Below are positions 22,670 through 41,952 of a stretch of 64,000 nt of DNA, one piece after another (position 1 is the stretch's first letter; each line of letters begins with the position of its first letter). Under the pieces are notes generated by a model, which was not told the origin of the DNA, made no database searches, and worked only from the letters and a program-made list of their open reading frames with translations. A program made the position numbers and the translations under genes. This DNA comes from Zeus faber (lineage: Eukaryota > Chordata > Actinopteri > Zeiformes > Zeidae): NCBI GenBank assembly GCA_960531495.1, contig OY482853.1, positions 1,965,565 to 2,029,564 of the forward strand, given 5' to 3'.

Positions 22670-23960
22670 TCAACCAATATGTAATGTGTGAATGTACTTT
22701 TATTCATTTCAAGTTGCCTTGTTACTGAACTGCCTTCACTGTGGCAGCACTAGAATACCTTGCTCTCTTTTGCTCACGAAGCTCATTCCGAGATCCAGGC
22801 CTTGAACCGGGCCCGCCTCAGGCATCTGGAGGGAAACATCAATACTACTCTTAAGATTTAATAAAACACCATCATATTTACTAAATGCTCATGATTTGAA
22901 CAATGACTTCACAAAAACTAAATAATGGCCTGTGTTGCTATCACTTAAGTTAATCAACAAGATAAATAATGGCTAAAATATGCCATAAAACATTTTAATA
23001 AAAAGAAAAACATTTTTTTTATGATTTATTACAATCACAATTAATATGACATAAAAATGTCAATGACATGTCTACAAGGTTATAAATACTTATAAAGAAA
23101 AACAATATTTGTCATCCTGGAAAACAGAAAGTTATCACCCAGGGTGACAAAGAAACTTATTTTTATTTATTTATTTATTTATTTTGTCAATTATAAACCA
23201 GGCACTAAGTTGGCCACCTAGGGAAACTTATAACTAAACATTCAACTCTTTCATGTTATTGCTTTCATAAATGTTCGTAGTGCACCAGAGACGCTTTCTG
23301 ACCTTTCTACATGTTTTGGGGCTCCTCCGAAATCTCCTCTGGGATGCAACATCCTGTCACATGTCAAAATGCATTATGATCTAAAATAGACATTGGACGC
23401 CTGGGGAACGTGGGAATGACAAAAGCCTTTCTAGTACATTTAATTTTTCTGTATTGTCACTATATTTGCATGTTTTCATTATTTTTTTCCCCTTTCTATA
23501 TTTGAATATTTTTGTATTTCGATTTTAGCTTCATTTCAGATATCCAATATCCATATGATATTTTGTCACTTTTGAGCTCAACAGCACCTTAAATTTCCAT
23601 TATTAATAATGAATACTCATGAGTAAACAAAGAGGGGAGCGTTAAGTCATAATGTAGGTTGTTTTTTTTTGTTTGTTTTTTTTAAGAGTTTTTATATCAT
23701 AAATACACTTTGGACACCAGAATTGACACGAGTGTGTGTGAGAGAAATGTTGACTCTGATGCAAAAGACTAATTTTGACAAAAATCAATATCTGGATAAT
23801 TAAACTAGGCAAAATGTTTGTTGAAATAAGTCAAGTATATCAAATTTAAAACCATTTTGTGACTGTGTGTGCTGTGCATGAATAAACATTGAACTCAAAA
23901 AGATGTTTTGGGCGTCCCAGACTCATTTGACAAACGTGCTTTGAGTTTGTTTGGTTTTAA
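22670..23960. other. intergenic, no gene seen
   Basis: AT-rich sequence with a (ttta)n run at 23160-23183 and T-rich tracts. No supported feature. Confidence 0.4.
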
Positions 23961-23968
23961 CATTTGGT

Positions 23969-23974
23969 TTTATT
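23969..23974 (-). terminator. candidate distal poly(A) signal of pgm2l1 (AATAAA)
   Basis: AATAAA on the minus strand, about 835 bp beyond the stop codon. Another AATAAA lies nearer, at 24512-24517. Which is used cannot be decided from sequence. Confidence 0.3.
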
Positions 23975-24808
23975 GGTGAAGCTTCATGACGACATCCATC
24001 CAGCGCTGCAGGAGCATCGACAGCGCTGACCTCTGACCCCCACTGCCGTTCATACACACTAGTCACACCGCTCAGCACCCCAAACCATCTCTGTGCAACA
24101 TGCGCTTAGAAAAATAAATTAACAGTTTAATACAAGCTGAGGTCGACAACACAACACCGCACAATTGTTTCTCATCTGGAGGTTTTTTAGGGTTTTATGA
24201 TGCAAACAAACTAAAGAATCTGATTTGTGCTGCGCACGACAAGCAGCTGGATGTATTCAATACCACAGTTTGACTAAATACACAGTATTCCATTCAGAAG
24301 TACCACAGAGTGTAAATACAGTACTTTGCGGGTGACACAACAGCATGAGCCTGACACCTAGTGGCCGCGGACTGCACTGCATGTCTACATCAGGACGGTA
24401 CCAGGATAAGTACCTGGATGGTACCATCAGCAGTGAGACGCAGTAAAACTACTTTACTGCTGATTACATTTAGACATCCAACATGCTGCAGTGCGTTAAT
24501 ATTAAAGACTCTTTATTATCTATTTAACAAAGAATATTTTGAATATATATTCTTTAATAGATCTGACATATATCTTACATCACTGAAACACACCGACATC
24601 TGATTGGTGCTTATAAAGCTGACAGGCGAGGAGACTCCACCTACATTTAGACATATAGGGACAACTTCCTGTTTATATAGCAGCAGGAAACCAGAAAGAG
24701 GAGAAGAGAGGAGGAGAGAAGGAGTTTAGAGGAGGAGAGTAGGAGAGGAAACACAAACACTAGCAGCTTTGGCTGATGTGTATTTAATACCATATATGGG
24801 CGTGGCAG

Positions 24809-32752
<7,944 letters not shown>

Positions 32753-32785
32753 GCTGCGGTTCAGGGAGAAGGGGAAGCGGGCCAT

Positions 32786-33061
32786 GGAGGTCCACCTCTG
32801 CGCGTTGAAGTCTCCGGTGAACTGTACTCGAACCGATTCTCCGGCTCAGTGTACTGCGTGTTTTAAATGCAGCGGTGGAATTAATATTGAGCTTTTATTA
32901 ATTGTTATTGCTTAAATATTGAGAAAAAACTCAAATACAAAATTATTATTATTATTATTATTCTACCACATTGACACTGTACTAAATTAAACGTATATAA
33001 GTACTTGCTGTGAAATGTACTTAAAATAATGTAAAATGTAATAAATGTCTGTGAAAGTATT

Positions 33062-33113
<52 letters not shown>

Positions 33114-33205
33114 TATATTAAAAGTATTGTATAAAGTACTTATACACAACACAGTCTGTGATACTTCCTGAGGTTCTACTGGACCTAGTGCTGCTGCTCA
33201 CTATT
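32786..33205. promoter_or_regulatory. pgm2l1 5' flank
   Basis: Immediately upstream of exon 1. It contains (tta)n at 32943-32961 and (tg)n(ta)n at 33066-33113. No clear TATA box; the promoter is probably within the first 150 bp, by position only. Confidence 0.3.
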
Positions 33206-33206
33206 T

Positions 33207-33416
33207 ACATTAACATTACATTACATTGATCAGACGCTTTTATCCAATGCGACTTACAATTATTCAAACAGCGACGGACGCAGCCATCAGGAGCAATGAG
33301 GGGTTAAGTGTCTTGCTCAAGGACACTACAGCATGTTAGCAGGAGGAGCCTGGGATCCAACCAGCAACCTTTAGATGACTAGACCACCAGCTCTACCTCC
33401 TGAGCTACCATCCCCA
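33207..33416 (-). repeat. tRNA-derived SINE
   Basis: Full copy in reverse orientation: the tail cagacgcttttatccaatgc at the left, cttgctcaaggacactacag in the body, and the tRNA-like head (gagctaccatcccc) at the right. Confidence 0.85.
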
Positions 33417-33471
33417 TTTACAGTCATAACCTATTATATTATGGGATTAATATCTTAAAAATATCTCTTAT

Positions 33472-33543
33472 TACATTTCACTGCATATATGTATGGAAGT
33501 ATGTATATGTATGTGACAAATAAAAAATCTTGAATCTTGAAAA
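33472..33543 (+). repeat. L2/Maui-like LINE 3' tail
   Basis: acatttcactgcatatatgt, then gtgacaaataaaaaatcttg; same tail as 2098-2180. Confidence 0.6.
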
Positions 33544-33689
33544 AAAATCTCTACTCAACTTTTTAACTCAACTTCTCATTTGCTGACTGTGTGTATAATT
33601 TATGTAACGGACTCGGCAGAAATGGAAATGTAATATTCATAAGTATGTTTTAATTACTGTATCATAAAATAAAAATAAGAATATCGTGT

Positions 33690-33955
33690 TTTCGTTACCT
33701 TAGCATGAGACGTTTTTATCTACATAGGGAGCGGGTATGGTGCGTGGAGGGCGCCATGTTGCACCGCCATGTTTCTACGGTAGCCCAGAACGGACAAACC
33801 AAACACTGGCTCTTGAGAGGGACTTTCACATTTTTCGTATTTTTTCGCGGCACCTGAAGGCCACCGTAGCTTCTCCAACGGGAACTTAGTTGGTTGCGAT
33901 CTGCAACTTCACCACTAGATGCCACTAAATTCTACACACTGCACCTTTAATGTAC
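33690..33955. repeat. dispersed teleost repeat (gcgccatgttgcaccgcc ... ctgcacctttaa)
   Basis: Has a compact non-coding body ending ccactagatgccactaaatt and ctacacactgcacctttaa, which I recognise as a frequent percomorph genomic/UTR repeat. No ORF. Classification is uncertain. Confidence 0.45.
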
Positions 33956-34129
33956 AGCAACAAAATACTTGTACTTACTTTTCACCGCAGCAGATCAGAA
34001 ACAGGAAGCTGCGGAAAATGTTTGACCCTGAGCAGAGGCTGAAGTGCATACACATGACTTGTAAAATAACTGAGTGGAAGGGACACCATTCCTTTACATA
34101 TACACTGAAATAAAAGTGAAGCTATCCTT

Positions 34130-34300
34130 TCAAAAATCTGCAGTGAATGTTGAGGAAGACACTAGAAACAGGAAGTACAAGACAGGAAGTAAGAGATTAG
34201 AAACAGGAAGTAGGCGACAAGCAGCAGGAAGAAAAAGACTAGAAACAGGAAGTAAGAGACAAGAAGCAGGAAGTAAGAGACTAGAAACAGGAAGTAAGCG
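34130..34300 (+). repeat. short tandem repeat (ggaagtaagagac / gaaacaggaagta)
   Basis: Imperfect units of about 13-26 bp. It continues at 37132-37165 beyond the LINE insertion, so the array was split. Confidence 0.7.
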
Positions 34301-35146
34301 CTGCGGGCCCAGATGGCATATCTGGGTGAGTACTGAAGACCTGTGCTAACCAGCTAGCCCCAGTGCTCACTAGAATATTCAACGCCTCCAGGGCCAAGTC
34401 GGTGGTAGCGTCTTGCTTCGAGAGGTCCATCATCATCCCTGTGCCAAAGAACGCCTCTCCTGCCTGCTTGAATGACGACTGTCCGGTGGCCCTCACCTCG
34501 GTGGTTATGAAGAGGCTGATTAAGGACTATATCTGCGCCTCCCACCCCGCACTATTGACCCGCTGCAGTTTGCGTACTGGCCGAACAGATCCACGACCTA
34601 TGTGGTCTCCCAGGTACTGCACACCACACCCACGCACCTGGATGGCCGGAAGAGGGGCTATGTGAGATTGCAGTCCATTGACTATAGTTCAGCTTTCAAT
34701 AGCATAGTCCCACCAGACTGGCTGTCAAGCTGAAGGAGCTCAGACAGAACACTCTGTTGTGTGCCTGGTTCTTGGACTTCCTCTCAGCCCAGCCCCAGGT
34801 GGTTAGGGTGGGGTTAGGGTGGGGAGGCACACGTCCAGCTCCCTTACCCTGAACACAGGATCCCCCCAGGGCTGCGTCCTCAGCCCCCTACTGTGCTCCC
34901 TGTACACACATGACTGTGTGGCCAGGTCCAGCTCCAAAACCATCATCAAGTTTGCTGATGACACCGTCATGGTGGTGGTGGCCTGATCACCGACGACGAT
35001 GAGAAGACCTACCGCGAGGAGGCGACTGACCTGTCACTCACACCTCCACAGTCACACAGTGAGGATAGAGAGACCGAGATGGCCTTACTGTACTGTATGA
35101 TGCATACTGTACTGCATACTGTATCACTGTACTGGGTTATAGCATA

Positions 35147-35446
35147 CAGGTACTCCTCAGTTAACAACCTAGCTGTTTAACGACCCTTCGGACTTACGAC
35201 CAGCTCTCCGACCAGTCGGCATTGTGCGCTGCGTACAATACCGCGGCATCTCAGCGTCAAGCATTTCATCGCACATCATCGTTCTCAGTCTCAGTCTCGT
35301 TCCCGCAGCCTGTCAGTATTCACTACACTAGCGTTTGCACTCACCACACCCTTACCATGAAATAACACGGGTCCTCGCTTATCAACCAATTTGCTTAACG
35401 ACCTGGTCTTAGGAACGGAACTTGGCCGTTAAGTTAGGAGTACCTG
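35147..35446. mobile_element. Tigger/pogo-like MITE
   Basis: 300 bp with terminal inverted repeats beginning CAGGTACTCCT at both ends and a TA target duplication (35145-35146, 35447-35448). Ends rich in cttaacgacc/gttaa motifs, as in Tigger elements. No ORF. Confidence 0.78.
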
Positions 35447-35869
35447 TACTGTACTGCCTACTGTATCACTGCACTGGGTTATAGCATGCTGTACTGCATA
35501 CTGCATCACTGTACTGGGTTACTGCATACTGTACTGCATACTGTATCACTGTACTGGGTTACTGCATACTGTACTGCATACTGTATCACTTACTGTGACA
35601 ATACTGCATACTGTGCTGTATTGCTGTTCTGTTCGGTTTAACTGTATTGCTGTGCTGTACTGTTGTATACTGTACTGTATATCTCAACACACATTACCTC
35701 TCTTTATTCACATGCCACTTTACTGCACATATTTGTATATACCATAATAGTCTTTTCCTTTTATTTCAATTTTGTATTCCTAATTTGTATATTACCACTC
35801 TTACTTTATTCTATTTACTAATTGAATTGCGTTTTAGGAATCAGTTTGTTTAGTTAATTAATTACTTAC

Positions 35870-37024
35870 TGTGATGTGGGGATGGGATGGTTTGAGCAGC
35901 CAAACCTGACCTGGATCTAGGTGATTGGGTTAGGGTGGGTGCATACCTGTTGCTCGGTGGTTGGGCTAACAAGCAGCAGGTTAAAACCCCCATCTTAACA
36001 CACACTCGCGCCAGGAGCCCTGTCATGACATGTTTGACCTGCTCCTCGCTAAATCTACCTAGTCTCCTCTCTACAATAATGATGTCTGCAACCCATCGTC
36101 ATCTGTGTCTCTGTGCCGGAGGGCCCTGAAAACGCCACTTGGGTGGCGTGTGGCAGGCGGAACTCCCACAGTGGCACCTGAACAGGGACTCTGCGGCACG
36201 GGAAAGGGACAGAGAGGGGCCGTCCGAGGACGCCCTGGAGCCACCAGTAGGTCAACAGGCGGCGCCAGCACCAACCCTCTCCTGACTGGCAGCGGCAGCA
36301 CCTAGGGGTCTGGCGGAGGATCGGGGGAGAAGCGGCTGCAGCAACAACGTTGATTGCGGCTAGCTCCTCCGCCCAGCAGCCACAGCCGGAACCATCCAGT
36401 AGCCCAGCAGCCGGGCCACCCCTTTAAGCAGCCCGCGCAACAGCCAAGTCTGGCCACACCTTCACCAGCCAGCGCAGCAGGCTGAGGCCCCACGCTCCGA
36501 GAGGGAGGAGGTTTGTTGGCGCACTGGAGGAAGGAGGCCAGTTGACCGTGCTGCTCCGGCGAACCAGGTCCTCTGGAAGGAGATCTGTTACATTTTTTTT
36601 GGACATTTGTATTTTATAAGGTATGGGAACCCTGTTTCAGAGTCTGCTTTAACCATTTTTTTTTTCTGCTTGGTGGCGGGGTAGGCTTCGGCCAGGAATT
36701 CTTCCTGGCCTTAAATTGGTGTTGAGGGTATGTGATGTGGGGATGGTTTGAGCCGCCACACCTGACCTGGATCTAGGTGATTGGGTCAGTGTGGCTGCAT
36801 ACCTGTTGTTCAGTGGTTGGGCTAATGAGGAACAGGTTAAAAGCCCCATCTCCCTCACTCAGGAGAGGAGCCCTGTCATGACATGTTCCATCTGCTCCTG
36901 GCTAATATTAACAAGCCTTCTCTCTACAATAAACTGGTGTTTACAACCCATCGTTGTCTGTGTCTCTGTGCCAGTGGGCCCTGAAAACGCCACTTGAGTG
37001 GCATGTGCAGGCGGAACTGCCACA
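35870..37024 (+). mobile_element. small non-autonomous LTR element with tRNA-Lys-type primer site
   Basis: Direct repeats 35870-36170 (301 bp) and 36731-37024 (294 bp) start TGTGATGTGGGG and end CACA. One base after the 5' LTR, positions 36172-36189 read tggcacctgaacagggac, two transitions from the sequence complementary to tRNA-Lys3. Flanks are cttac and cttag, an imperfect 5-bp duplication. The internal 560 bp, GC-rich then AT-rich, has no gag or pol. The structure is that of a TRIM/LARD or an internally deleted endogenous retroelement; an autonomous partner is not in this window. The LTRs differ noticeably, so it is old. Confidence 0.8.
36172..36189 (+). other. primer binding site (tRNA-Lys-like)
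   Basis: tggcacctgaacagggac; both differences from the Lys3 complement are transitions at former CpG or C positions. Confidence 0.75.
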
Positions 37025-37165
37025 CTTAGCTATTGTGCCAGTACTTATTGTGCATAATCTCCGGGTGCGTTGCAATGACATTTCACTACTTATATGTATG
37101 ATAGTATGTATGTGATAAACAAACATCTGGAGGAAGTAAGCGACGAGAAGCCGCAAGTAAGAGTG

Positions 37166-38216
37166 GTAAGTTTTCCAGCGGTGAAGCGTTCAGCAGGTTG
37201 CGTGAATAAGATGAGGCTGGAATGTTTGCTCAATACTGTTTAAATTTCCAATATCTAATACTCAGGGTTCTCAAACTATACCCCCGAGGGCAAAACCCAG
37301 CCCGTGTGACAATTCAATGTGGCCAGCTACACATTTGCTATATTAAATCTGGCCCTCAAATTAATTATTTATTTTGAATCACAAATACATTTCCCTGCAA
37401 TTTTACTCTTCAGATTATAAAATAGAATCAATTTTTTAACCTATATGATGTGTAATTATTTCATTCAATTTTTTTTTTTTTTTTTATGAGGCAATTCACC
37501 AATGCTAAGTATAAAAAAAAGTTCTCCATTTAGTTTTCCTTTGGAGACCCCAGGTTTGGATTTGAGACCCCTGATGTAATGGATAAGGGGCAGTTTGTCT
37601 CCATTAGTGTATTGTCAAACAATTTTTTTTATTTTTATTAATTTCAGCACATTAAGTTAAGGCACCGACTTATGATATATCTCAGAATATACTTTAATAT
37701 TTTCTTCAGGACGGTCTTCCACTCCCAGGAATGTGTGGCGTTAGAAAACAGATAATGTAACGTGACACCTTGAGACACCCATCTGCTTGGGTTTGTTTTC
37801 TGTGAAATTGCATTTCTTTAATAGATCATGGAAGCGACACTGGACAATTTCTCAAAGGACAGAACAATGTTTTATCAGGTGCAATAAAATCTCCACAATA
37901 TAAAACTTCTTCAGTCCTTGGTTGATGCCCGAAAACACTGTCTCAACATCCGGGCACTCCCAGGGGTCCTTCCAGAGAAATAGTTAAACTTCACTGTTAT
38001 TTCATTTCCAACACGTTAACACGGTTAGAGAATGTCTCCGATTCTATCCCAGAGACTAAATCTTGTGGCCCATTGCCAATCCAACTGAGGCTCCTTGATG
38101 TGAAAATGTTAAGAATCACGGTCATAAATAACTGAAATGTCATACAGTACCAAACACCACCAACCGAGGGCGCTGCAACTTCTCCAGTACTGAACACAAC
38201 AATGCACTGGGGTCAG
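37166..38216. other. 3' flank of lipt2 and intergenic DNA
   Basis: AT-rich with homopolymer T runs (37470-37486, 37623-37640). No gene seen. A poly(A) signal for lipt2 is not obvious within the first 100 bp. Confidence 0.35.
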
Positions 38217-39493
38217 TTACCCCTCATGTTCCATCCAGAAATCACAGTGGAAGTGTTTCCTGAACGATTCCAGCAGGAGTGGGAGCGCCTCCCCCGGCGT
38301 CACCTCCCTTCCCAGCTCCGTGCTGAGCGACGTCACGCCTTTACCTACAATCCCGCATGGCACGATGTTGGTGAACCACGCCATGTCCGTGTTGCAGTTC
38401 AGAGCCAAGCCGTGCGATGTGACGTACCTCCCACAGTGGATCCCTGTAACACATACCAACAAATCAAACAAGCCCCAAGAGGTCTGTGTGCGACAGCACT
38501 ACTATCTCCATTTAGACCTTTGTTCTGTCCTGCATCTGATTCTAAATATCAGCAATAAGATAAGATCAACCTTTATTAGTCCCACAACAGGGAAATGAAC
38601 AATATCAACATAACTTGATTTGTGTTGCAGTACTTATGTACCTTTTATACCGTGTCCTCTTTGTAAACACACTGCTTTCATACATGGTCTTCAGACTGCA
38701 GGACTTGACAATAACTTTCAGAAATGGTTGCCAAAGCAGGCAACCACGCATCAGCTGTCGCCAAGACTGAAAAAATGGTTGCTTAAATTTAATAATTGCA
38801 AAATTGAGTGACAATGATCCTATACAATTATAATCCAAATTTCACTATTCTCACTTGTTTCCCTGGTAGGAGTTTCTAAACATACAAAAAAGCGGGCAAC
38901 AACAGGACAACCAGACAAGATGGTTGACAATGCCCAAATCTGGTTGCCCTGGACAACAGTTATTGTCGCTTCATCCCGTGCTTCTATGGGACATCAGTCC
39001 AATCCCAGTGCCCTTCCCACCCCACCCCCCGCCACCCTCACCCACCGATGGCGCAGATCTTGTTGCCCCCCACCCAGACTCCAGTGTCGGGGGAGGTGGA
39101 GGCGCTGACGCCCAGTTGGCCGCAGAGCGTGATCACCGTGTGCTCCAGCTCGTGCACGTACCAGCGCACGCTCCTGCGGAAGCCGGTGAGGTTCAGGACG
39201 GGGTAGCACACCAGCTGGCCCGGGCCGTGGAAGGTGATCAGCCCGCCCCGGTTGGTGCGGTAGAAGTCGGCCCCCAGGCCCCGGAGCCGGCGCTCCTCGT
39301 CGGGGGGGTAGGGGGTCCGCCGCAGCCCCGTGGTGTAGACCGGGGGATGCTGGCACACCAGCAGGGCGTGGGGCCAGGACCCGCGGCTGCCCTCAAAGTG
39401 TCTCCTGACGAAGGACTGCTGCACCCGCATGGCCTCGGCGTAGGAGATGAGACCCAGCTGCACCAGCTGCACGGGGGCTCTGCCGCGGTGCAT
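38217..39493 (-). CDS. lipt2: lipoyl(octanoyl) transferase 2, mitochondrial, 2 exons
   Basis: Transfers octanoyl groups from acyl carrier protein to the glycine cleavage H protein and related lipoyl domains in mitochondria, the first step of lipoic acid synthesis. Exons 39493-39046 and 38443-38217 (phase 1 junction, GT-AG) give 224 residues; human LIPT2 is about 231. LipB-family signatures: NRGGLITFHGPGQLVCYP (residues 81-98), the GGNKICAIG lysine (Lys145) and NIVPCGIVG with the catalytic Cys (Cys179), matching the Cys/Lys dyad known from bacterial LipB; TSHGLALN at 158-165. Start chosen as the first Met before the conserved VQLG. Exon 1 is GC-rich. It is divergent from rnf169, 2.5 kb apart. 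No disruption. Confidence 0.95.
38561..38598 (-). repeat. short retroelement tail fragment in lipt2 intron
   Basis: ataagatcaacctttattag followed by tcccacaacagggaaatg resembles the 3' end of RTE/Rex3-like LINEs. Confidence 0.35.
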
Positions 39494-39930
39494 GCTGGGA
39501 AGGCCGGGGCTGGATGGCAGGGGAAGTGAATTACTTTTTTGTAATCCCGGTAATAAGCAGGAAATTCAGATAGTGGATATTCATCATCATATCCACCTAA
39601 GAATTTAAAACCCTGCAGCGGAGGTTCATCATTCTGAACTATGATGAAGAATATCAAACCAAAACTCCCTCCAATATTTCACATCTCACATCGTGGGGGC
39701 AAGTGAAAAGGAAATCAACAAGTATGGAATTATTTTTTGAACCAAAACAATCTTACAGAATATCACTCTAAATCTGAGTTCCAAGTGGGAATTTTGGGTG
39801 TAGACGGACCTGAGCTGACGTCAGAAGAGTGTGAGGTCACAATAACATGGAGACAGCCTGAGATCCCTCAACTCCAGACACCAAGATATTCTGTTCAGAG
39901 TAACAAGTACATTCCAGACCTGTTCAGCAA
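39494..39930. other. lipt2 5' flank
   Basis: AT-rich; no clear promoter elements seen. The LINE remnant begins about 440 bp upstream of the lipt2 start. Confidence 0.3.
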
Positions 39931-39934
39931 GGTA

Positions 39935-40562
39935 TGTCTAATGGGTTTACGTGGGTTCCAGCGCATGAACGTCTGAGGGGAAACGAGGAGGTGGACGGAT
40001 GAGCAAAACAAGCTTCACATAGAGACACCACAGATATACAAGTCCCATTAAAAAAATGAAGAGGACAAGGCGATCATTTGGAGTAAAGCAATAGAAGAGT
40101 GGCAAGGGGAGTGGGATTCTGAAACAAGGGGTCGGTTTCTATTAAGCCAAAACCACAAAGTAAATTCAACAGTAAGAAATATAGGTAGGTCAAGGAAATA
40201 AGGGTCATCTGCAACAGAATAAGACTATAGGTCGTTGTAGTTTAAACAGCACACTATCACTGGAAAGCATCCAACCACTTTATGTGAGGAGACTAGAACA
40301 CATGCAATCACATTGTACTAAGTGTGATCAAGAGATAGAATACGAAGGAAGAAGTTAGGAAGACTGGAGTTCAGGAGATGAGTATTTAATCTTTAATGAA
40401 CGCGCCGAGTGGGTTGAGCAGAAGAATTTCCTCTGCGTCCATTAGACGGACAGAGCTCTGAGGCAGGGTGTCATGTGGTCCACACCCCGGGCGGCAGGTG
40501 GCGCTGATGCACCTAAAACGCTGTTCGCCAAACGCCGTTAAAAACCGTAGAAGAAGAAGATA
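39935..40562 (+). pseudogene. I/Nimb-like LINE 3' end (RNase H domain and tail)
   Basis: Translation gives FTWVPAHERLRGNEEVD (about 39947-39997), typical of the LINE-encoded RNase H of the I/Nimb group, then DIQVPL and a worn zinc-finger-like C terminus. The 3' UTR contains ggcaggtggcgctgatgcac, ttcgccaaacgccgttaaaa and ends agaagaagaaga at about 40550-40560. Many stops; dead. Confidence 0.7.
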
Positions 40563-40564
40563 CC

Positions 40565-41466
40565 GGCGGGGCGCACTCCGTCCGTTAACGATTAATTAAG
40601 TTCCTCGGCGTGGATTTTTGATTTAAAATCTCCGTCTAATGTCTACATCGGGTCTGAACAACTGTGTAGTTTGAGCTCCTAATGCTGTAGAACCCATAAA
40701 CTGCCAAACAAACACATTTTACTGCGGCGTCCATGTTTTCCCAAACAGAGGCAAGCTGCTGCTTTACGGGACAGTCGGAAACTGGTAACTCCGAGGCGGT
40801 AGTTCCCACTTCGGAGCTAAACGTTCCATAGCCTCTGATCGGAAAAGAACCGATCGCAACAAACGTGTTCCGTTTTTCAGCTTCTAGTTTCCAAAAACTG
40901 CTGCAAATGTTAAATATGTTTAACATAAAAACAACGCACTAGTTTAGATCTATGCTGATTAAATGACTTCAATTGCAGTTCATTCGCAAATATCCAGCCA
41001 GGAGGTCTGCTTTTTCCGATGTCTGCCTTCCCCTGGAATGCATCATGACTTTAAACCGTAAACGACAGTTCTTTACCTTCACGCCGATGACGAGGCCACG
41101 GGACATTAAATGGCGACTTTCTTCTTCCACTTATGTACGAACTGAAACCGAATTCAATCAGCGGAGAACCGCAGACGTGCAGCCGCATCGAGTGTGCCCT
41201 GCAGTGTTGGCTTCTGTTCTTCTTCTTTGTCTTTTTCCGGCAGAGCAGGCGCCGCGCTCCTCGCTGCTGCTGCCGCTTCCACCACATCGACTGGAATTCG
41301 TTATTATTATTATTCATTATTATTATTGTTATTTTCTATTATTCATTAAAACATTATTTTTTATAGTTTGTTGGATGAGTAAAACTTGTTGATTTATTTG
41401 CTCTTTGGGGAGAGAGAAAAGGGTTAAAAAATGTAAACGTACAATACACAATACAAATTGAGTAAC

Positions 41467-41497
<31 letters not shown>

Positions 41498-41722
41498 ATA
41501 ATACACATAATAACAATAATACATATAATAACAATAATACATATGATAATAATACTACATATGATAATAATAATAATAATAATAATAATACATATAATAA
41601 CAATAATACATATGATAATAATAATACATATGATAATAATAATAATAATACATATAATACATATAATAACAATAATACATATAATAATAATACATATGAT
41701 AATAATAATAATAATACATATG

Positions 41723-41753
<31 letters not shown>

Positions 41754-41880
41754 ATATGATAATAATGAACAAATAAACTAGAAATGAGAGAACGGGTCGT
41801 GTAATATGAACTTTTATGAAATGTTTAACATTTAGGGTGCGCTCGGTTCGTGCAGCAGCAGGAGGGCGGAGCGCGTTGTT
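40565..41880. other. intergenic between lipt2 and rnf169
   Basis: No gene seen apart from the AAT-rich array below. Short open frames on both strands show no family features. Confidence 0.4.
41468..41766. repeat. complex (AAT)n array with acatat interruptions
   Basis: About 300 bp of AAT units punctuated at irregular intervals by aatacatatgata or aatacatataata. Open frames on both strands are pure low complexity. Confidence 0.9.
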
Positions 41881-41884
41881 TGTT

Positions 41885-41952
41885 GGGCGGGGCTTGCTTC
41901 GCGATTGGGCGGGGTTTGTTTTCAAACTGGGACCAGATACGGAGCAGGGAAG
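41885..41952 (+). promoter_or_regulatory. rnf169 promoter: two GC boxes and a YY1-like start
   Basis: GC boxes gggcggggc (41885-41893) and gggcgggg (41907-41914) lie 40-70 bp before the ATG, and AAGATGGCGGC overlaps the start codon (from 41950). It lies in CpG-rich sequence that continues through exon 1. A TATA-less housekeeping-type promoter is inferred. Confidence 0.55.

Larger units (their letters stand above)
34301..37131 (+). mobile_element. L2/Maui-like LINE, 5'-truncated, with nested insertions
   Basis: Flanked by an 11-bp duplication, ggaagtaagcg (34290-34300 and 37132-37142). RT fragments: AGPDGIS (34305), IIPVPKNASPACLNDDCPVALTSV (about 34434-34505), an IDYSSAFNS-like motif (34680), PQGCVLSPL (34866-34892) and FADDT (34950-34964). 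The 3' end is the tail described at 2098. A Tigger-like MITE and a small LTR element are inserted in it, and it contains low-complexity gcatactgtactgcatac repeats. Coding capacity is lost. The order of events is readable: tandem array, then LINE, then MITE and LTR element. Confidence 0.8.

Noticed and set aside
35147..35640. CRISPR-like spaced repeats (gcatactgtactgcatac)
   Set aside because: Eukaryotic context, irregular units without unique spacers; low-complexity sequence around a MITE.
32786..38216. search for kcne3 between pgm2l1 and lipt2
   Set aside because: No open frame with a KCNE-type single transmembrane segment and C-terminal signature was found on either strand.
38202..38558. 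118-codon plus-strand ORF
   Set aside because: Antisense to lipt2 exon 2.
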